From the NCBI GenBank assembly GCA_003486725.1, contig DNGD01000118.1:1-7843 (forward strand): a stretch of 7,843 nucleotides of DNA, in the 5' to 3' direction. Source of the stretch: Rhodospirillaceae bacterium (GTDB lineage: Bacteria > Pseudomonadota > Alphaproteobacteria > UBA9219). Within the stretch, counting starts at the first letter, position 1; each line of letters opens with the position of its first letter. Position numbers and translations under genes: made by a program. The notes beneath the pieces are model-generated. The model had not been told where the DNA came from. It made no database searches and saw only the letters and a program-made list of their open reading frames with translations. Shown here piece after piece: positions 4,896 through 7,843 of the stretch.

Positions 4896-5462
4896 ATGGA
4901 CGACTCAACAACACCTATTTCGGCAAACAACGCTGATTGCGAGTCTCTTTCAGGCGCGTTTCTCTATATCATTTGCCATCACAACAAAAACGGCAAACCA
5001 TGCGCCCCAATAAAAATAGGCATAACAACAAACTGTGCGACTCGTCTGCACGACTTGCAGACAGGAAATCACAACAGGCTTCATTACTATGCAATGTTTC
5101 CTTTCCCCACAAAAGAAGATGCAGCTCTTATCGAGAGAGAGCTTCATAATTATTTCTCTGACGAATGCCTATCAGGGGAGTGGTTTGAGGTTGATCCTCA
5201 GAATGTAATTGTTCAGTTTATGCTTTATTGCGGAAGGGTGCGCAACCACTTGCAAGACGATATTGTCAGAAATAGACGCTATATGTGGAACTACATAACC
5301 TACAATCATGTTTCCTGCGCAATCATACAAAAGTTCATAGGCTTGCATGAAAACGGCTGGGATATGTATGAGAGATTTCGGCTAGAAGCAAAAGAAGAAG
5401 TTGATTCCCGAATGCCTAGCTGGTGGCTAAAGGACGGAAACGAAGAAGATAATAACGAATAA
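4896..5462 (+). CDS. GIY-YIG nuclease family protein (T5orf172-like)
   Basis: Residues 22-97 form a GIY-YIG domain of the T5orf172/MUG113 kind: FLYIICHH (22-29, the GIY strand), PIKIGITTNCATRLHDLQTGN (39-59, the YIG strand, with conserved Arg50), a helix ALIERELHNYF with catalytic Glu80, and GEWFEV (94-99). The metal-binding Glu and the Arg are both present, so endonuclease activity is plausible. The C-terminal half (100-188) is helical, with several Trp and Tyr residues, ends in an acidic tail, and is not recognised. The start ATG has only a weak AAAGGC upstream. The gene lies 155 nt after the XRE regulator, behind its own palindrome, so it may be separately controlled. Such proteins are common in phages and defence islands; the substrate is unknown. 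Bases are more AT-rich than in the XRE gene, as in the genes that follow. Confidence 0.85.
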   Translation: MDDSTTPISANNADCESLSGAFLYIICHHNKNGKPCAPIKIGITTNCATRLHDLQTGNHNRLHYYAMFPFPTKEDAALIERELHNYFSDECLSGEWFEVDPQNVIVQFMLYCGRVRNHLQDDIVRNRRYMWNYITYNHVSCAIIQKFIGLHENGWDMYERFRLEAKEEVDSRMPSWWLKDGNEEDNNE

Positions 5463-5503
5463 TACTATCTTAGCTCAGGCACTCAAACAATAAGGGGAAA
5501 ATT

Positions 5504-5785
5504 ATGGATGCAGAAAAGTATGATCGAAGCATTGGGGTGCTTTGTCCGACATGTGGGTGTACTCAGTTTGAGTTTGAAAAAGGTGTTGATGAAGTGATTG
5601 AGTTAGCAAAGTGTGCTTCCTGTGGTCGTAAACTCTCTAAAGATGAATTAATTGATGAAAACAGTGAAAATATCTCCGAACATGTTAAGGAAATGGGAGA
5701 TCAGGTCATGAATGATTTAGCCAAGGAATTGAAAGATTCTTTGAAGAAGGCCTTCAGCGGAAGCAAGAATATAAGGATTAAGTGA
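5504..5785 (+). CDS. Small zinc-ribbon protein (93 aa)
   Basis: Two knuckles CPTCG (Cys14, Cys17) and CASCG (Cys37, Cys40), 19 residues apart, make a zinc-ribbon. The following half (45-93) is a charged helix with a basic end (KELKDSLKKAFSGSKNIRIK). The sequence reminds me of a small putative zinc-binding family found in prophages and genomic islands (ECs_2282-like), an impression from memory that needs a search. The ATG follows AAGGGGAAA, a good ribosome site. It starts 41 nt after the GIY-YIG stop, so it could be read from the same transcript, and its stop overlaps the next start (TGATG), so the two are translationally coupled. A role in binding nucleic acid or a protein partner is possible; no enzyme motif is visible. 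Confidence 0.8.
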   Translation: MDAEKYDRSIGVLCPTCGCTQFEFEKGVDEVIELAKCASCGRKLSKDELIDENSENISEHVKEMGDQVMNDLAKELKDSLKKAFSGSKNIRIK

Positions 5786-6258
5786 TGTCCATAACTATAG
5801 ATGTTGGAAATATTATAGCTGCAATTGCATTGCTCTTTTCGGGATATGCAACGTGGAAAACGTCAAGATTTAATGAGCGTCAAAAGGCACTTATTGAAAG
5901 CCAAGAGAAGCTCAATCAACTTCTTCTAGAGAAAGAAGCAAAAGAAGCCGCCAGTGATAAGAAGGCCGATATAGGGGCATCTTTCATTAAGCTTGGTAAT
6001 TCTAAATATAGATTAAAAATATGGAACAAAGGTAATGCTGACGCACGGAATATACGAATTGAATTCCCCGAAGGGAACGACATTGTGAATCAATCGGAAG
6101 TTGACGCAAAATTTCCCCTAGAAACACTGGATACATACCAATCCGTTGAATTGGTCGCCTCAGTTCACATGCAAACAAAGGGCAAGCACACAATAAGGTT
6201 AACGTGGTCAGATGATTTCAGTCAGCAAAACGAAAAGGTTGTCTATCCAACGATCTGA
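5785..6258 (+). CDS. One-helix membrane protein with coiled coil and probable beta-sandwich (157 aa)
   Basis: The ATG at 5785 overlaps the preceding TGA (TGATG), with AAGGA upstream; a GTG one codon earlier is possible but unnecessary. Residues 9-25 are one hydrophobic helix (NIIAAIALLFSGYATW) followed by positive charges (KTSRFNERQK), which by the positive-inside rule places the bulk in the cytoplasm. Residues 28-60 are a Gln/Glu/Lys-rich coiled coil. From 62 on, alternating strands (FIKLGNSKYRLKIWNKGNADARNIRIEF...VELVASVHM...HTIRLTWSDDF) look like an immunoglobulin-like beta-sandwich. I do not know a function. Coupling to the zinc-ribbon gene implies a joint role, perhaps a membrane-anchored complex. 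The gene is AT-rich compared with the left half of the window, in keeping with separate acquisition. Confidence 0.8.
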   Translation: MSITIDVGNIIAAIALLFSGYATWKTSRFNERQKALIESQEKLNQLLLEKEAKEAASDKKADIGASFIKLGNSKYRLKIWNKGNADARNIRIEFPEGNDIVNQSEVDAKFPLETLDTYQSVELVASVHMQTKGKHTIRLTWSDDFSQQNEKVVYPTI

Positions 6259-6388
6259 GCGGGATAAATATGGGATAAAGTGAAGGGAGTATATGGGGAA
6301 TAATGCTAGATTGCTAAAAATCCTCATAAGATTATCCTTATTTCCCAGTGCCCAGATTCATCCTGTCCGGCACACCATCCATAAAAGG

Positions 6389-6415
6389 GCGTGGCGACAC
6401 GCAATTTTCTTATTT
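6389..6415. terminator. Weak hairpin terminator between convergent genes
   Basis: GCGTG (6389-6393) and CACGC (6398-6402) enclose a GCGA tetraloop of the stable GNRA kind. On the plus strand it is followed by AATTTTCTTATTT, and on the minus strand by CCTTTTATGG, so it could end transcripts from both sides. The stem is short and the T-tracts are interrupted, so efficiency is uncertain. Confidence 0.4.
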
Positions 6416-6742
6416 ACCGGCCATGGATCGACAGGCATCTGCGCATTCACGGTTTTTATGCGCACATTCTTTCATTTCGTGATCGCCCATTTTTTCGCAG
6501 GAGTTTGCGCAAGACTCGCAAATTTGCGCGCATATGTCGCACTGTTTTTTATAAAAGCTTGATTTTCTTTCCATGGAATCAGCCGCCACACCACACGCCT
6601 GATAACAATCGGTCATAATTTTTACATGCTCGGGCGATACATGCTCGCCTCCCACCTCAAGGCAATGTTGATACAAATGGCTCTGGCACATGCTTTTACA
6701 TTCGGTGCAGAGCTGAATGCATTTTTTCATGTCTTGTTCCAT
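6410..6742 (-). CDS. Four-helix-bundle copper-binding protein (DUF326/Csp-like)
   Basis: This 110-residue protein has 15 cysteines, many spaced as C-x3-C-x2-C-x3-C (8, 12, 15, 19) and C-x2-C-x3-C-x2-C-x3-C (68, 71, 75, 78, 82), with others at 27, 46, 50, 93, 100 and 104. This is the pattern of the four-helix-bundle copper-binding family (DUF326), which includes the Csp copper storage proteins, whose Cys line the inside of the bundle and hold many Cu(I) ions. There is no signal peptide, so it would be cytosolic, like Csp3. A ribosome site GGGGGGAGAG lies directly before the ATG, and TATGAT (minus, 6772-6777) may be a -10 box. It looks like a host metal-handling gene, not part of the mobile module. 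No copper regulator or pump is seen next to it. Confidence 0.88.
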   Translation of the reverse strand: MEQDMKKCIQLCTECKSMCQSHLYQHCLEVGGEHVSPEHVKIMTDCYQACGVAADSMERKSSFYKKQCDICAQICESCANSCEKMGDHEMKECAHKNRECADACRSMAGK

Positions 6743-6809
6743 CTCTCCCCCCCTTGTGTGAGCAAACGCTAATCATAACATTTTTTAGCGCGAAAGGACA
6801 GCATGGCGC

Positions 6810-6836
6810 GATGGAGCCAACAACGTTGGCGACATC
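6810..6836. repeat. Inverted repeat with tandem G.A mismatches
   Basis: GATG-GA-GCCAAC (6810-6821) and GTTGGC-GA-CATC (6825-6836) pair around the loop AAC. The only mismatches are GA opposite GA, which in RNA would form tandem sheared G.A pairs. It lies upstream of the copper-binding gene and about 40 nt before repeat copy 2. Role unknown: regulator site, RNA hairpin or element end. Confidence 0.4.
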
Positions 6837-6876
6837 AATCTTCTCGGGGGACACTATTCTTGTATGAAAGAGTGCC

Positions 6877-6937
6877 CATCACGTCCTCGGCGGGGTTTCC
6901 CCGCCGACCTGCTTTATAGGCAAGGGACAGCGTGAGG
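6877..6937. repeat. Structured ~65-bp repeat, copy 2
   Basis: Same orientation as the copy at 1986. The outer pairing TCACG (6879-6883) with CGTGA (6931-6935) is shorter. The first hairpin is CGGCGGGG/CCCCGCCG with a TTT loop (6888-6906), one base pair longer than in copy 1. The second is reduced to CCT/AGG around an AU-rich loop (6908-6920). The conserved single-strand blocks are kept exactly, while hairpin length and loop vary. It begins 13 nt past the stop of the leftward DUF4034-like gene, a usual place for dispersed palindromic repeats. There is no T-run on either side, so it is not a standard intrinsic terminator. Confidence 0.75.
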
Positions 6938-6950
6938 TTATATCACAGCC

Positions 6951-7843
6951 CTACTTCTTTGTTGCAGCAAAGGCTTTGCAATATTCAAGTATTTCTGGTC
7001 GTTTCCACTGACGTGGGGAGATATGCACCCCAAGTTCATCGATCATTTGTTTTGTCGTTTCTTTATCTTTTGCCAAGCACGCAAAAAGAGCAAAAGCGTT
7101 TTTGTTATAGGGATCGGGGTGAAGTTTTATCATATCTTTATATCCCTGTTTTAAACGTCCCCAATTTACCTTCGTTTCTCTAAAAAAATCTTCTGATTCA
7201 AGAGAGTTAATAACAGTCCAATAAAGACGTGCATAGCGACTTTCACCATCTGAGCTTTTCGTATTCTGTGAGGCTGTATTGGCGATGTCATCCACCTTAG
7301 CCCATGAACCGCCCCATTTGGGCAACATGGCTGTAGCCGCTGTAGAATATATGGGTTGATAGTTCGGAAATTTGTCAGAGGCTTCCTTAAACAATTTTAA
7401 ATAGTCCTCTTTAGGCCAGTCTTGTGCAATGGCAACAAGCATCATGGAATTATACCATTCGGGATTATTAGCTGAGTCTTCTTTTATAGACTCTAACTGG
7501 CTTCGCGCCTTCTTTATGTTCTCACGAAAAGGTTCCCAGTTATTCTTCTCAACTTCACGTGCATAGGAGCCTCCCCTATAAGCCCAAGCCCGTTCAATAT
7601 AAGCATTGGCTAGCAAAATCTTAGGGATTAGTGATTTAGGAAAAGACTCCTCCCATTTTTGTAGATGTGAGAAGACAATTTTTGTAGTTTCCTCATCCGG
7701 TGGCGTAACGATCAGGAGGCTCATCATTTTGTAAAAATAGGATACTGTACTGATCCCGCTAGGAGAGAGGGGTTCTTTTGTTAAAAGGTGGGCTACATAT
7801 TCTTCGACTTCATTATACTCTCCCTTGAGAAGGTGGATGGATT
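6951..7843 (-). CDS. DUF4034-like protein, 5' end beyond the window
   Basis: The minus-strand frame is open from the stop at 6951 through the right edge, giving 296 codons without the true start. An internal ATG-ATG at 7722-7727 is not taken as the start, because the frame continues upstream with sensible protein (IHLLKGEYNEVEEYVAHLLTK...GISTVSYFYK). The protein is helical and TPR-like: repeated units such as LIPKILLANAYIERAWAYRGGSYA, then ARSQLESIKEDSANNPEWYNSMMLVAIAQDWPKEDYLKLFKEASDKFPNYQPIYSTAATAMLPKWGGSWAKVDD. The A-RGG-YA and ..LLPKWGGSW motifs are those I associate with DUF4034, a family of unknown function. No enzyme motif is visible. It looks chromosomal and unconnected to the mobile module. 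Confidence 0.8.
   Translation of the reverse strand, partial: SIHLLKGEYNEVEEYVAHLLTKEPLSPSGISTVSYFYKMMSLLIVTPPDEETTKIVFSHLQKWEESFPKSLIPKILLANAYIERAWAYRGGSYAREVEKNNWEPFRENIKKARSQLESIKEDSANNPEWYNSMMLVAIAQDWPKEDYLKLFKEASDKFPNYQPIYSTAATAMLPKWGGSWAKVDDIANTASQNTKSSDGESRYARLYWTVINSLESEDFFRETKVNWGRLKQGYKDMIKLHPDPYNKNAFALFACLAKDKETTKQMIDELGVHISPRQWKRPEILEYCKAFAATKK

Noticed and set aside
6293..6562. Plus-strand open frame of 89 codons
   Set aside because: It lies largely antisense to the Cys-rich copper-binding gene, whose motifs are unmistakable, and has no ribosome site or protein-like pattern.
6877..6937. Intrinsic terminator of the DUF4034-like gene
   Set aside because: The hairpin is strong but no T-run follows it in the gene's direction, and a copy of the element occurs at 1986 with no gene ending next to it.
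1986..6937. Attachment-site pair (attL/attR) defining the element
   Set aside because: The recombinase and rep genes lie outside the pair, and the copies differ within their hairpins, more like members of a repeat family. Kept only as an alternative.
7722..7727. ATG-ATG as start of the right-most gene
   Set aside because: The frame stays open upstream to the window edge and encodes family-like sequence, so the gene is cut by the edge, not started here.

Overview
The window reads as part of a bacterial accessory region, probably from a proteobacterium of moderate GC content (inferred from gene families and Shine-Dalgarno use; the exact group cannot be fixed). No tRNA, rRNA or CRISPR array was recognised. 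Genes run off both edges: a serine recombinase is cut at the left edge and a DUF4034-like gene at the right edge.

Left block (1-1560, minus strand). A replication/integration module reads leftward: a Rep_trans-family replication initiator (RstA/NicK type), a 60-codon ORF overlapping its end by 8 nt, and the N-terminal 123 residues of a serine site-specific recombinase overlapping that ORF by 53 nt. This layout fits an integrated element that replicates through single-stranded DNA, either a filamentous (inovirus-like) prophage or a small integrative element. About 750 bp without genes lie upstream of rep. They hold the rep promoter with a near-palindromic operator, a very AT-rich stretch with a hairpin (origin candidate), a cluster of GC-rich hairpins, and the first copy of a structured ~65-bp repeat.

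Middle block (2264-5462). A promoter drives two unrecognised genes (2381-2806 and 2839-3642), with a hairpin over the second ribosome binding site. They converge on a NERD-domain nuclease-like gene (minus), sharing a TTAA stop. NERD is divergent from a small XRE/HTH regulator, followed by a GIY-YIG (T5orf172-like) nuclease gene preceded by a palindrome. The regulator's promoter carries a site resembling the one on the rep promoter, suggesting that this regulator controls the replication module. Two nuclease-like genes, an HTH regulator and an unknown gene pair next to a mobile-element module make a reasonable, unproven, candidate defence or element-maintenance locus.

Right block (5504-7843). 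A two-gene unit encodes a zinc-ribbon protein and a one-helix membrane protein with a coiled coil and a probable beta-sandwich. A hairpin that could serve as a terminator separates it from a convergent Cys-rich four-helix-bundle copper-binding protein (minus). The second copy of the structured repeat follows, just past the stop of the DUF4034-like gene (minus). The last two genes look like ordinary chromosomal genes, so the element boundary may lie somewhere in 6260-6880; no attachment site could be proven.
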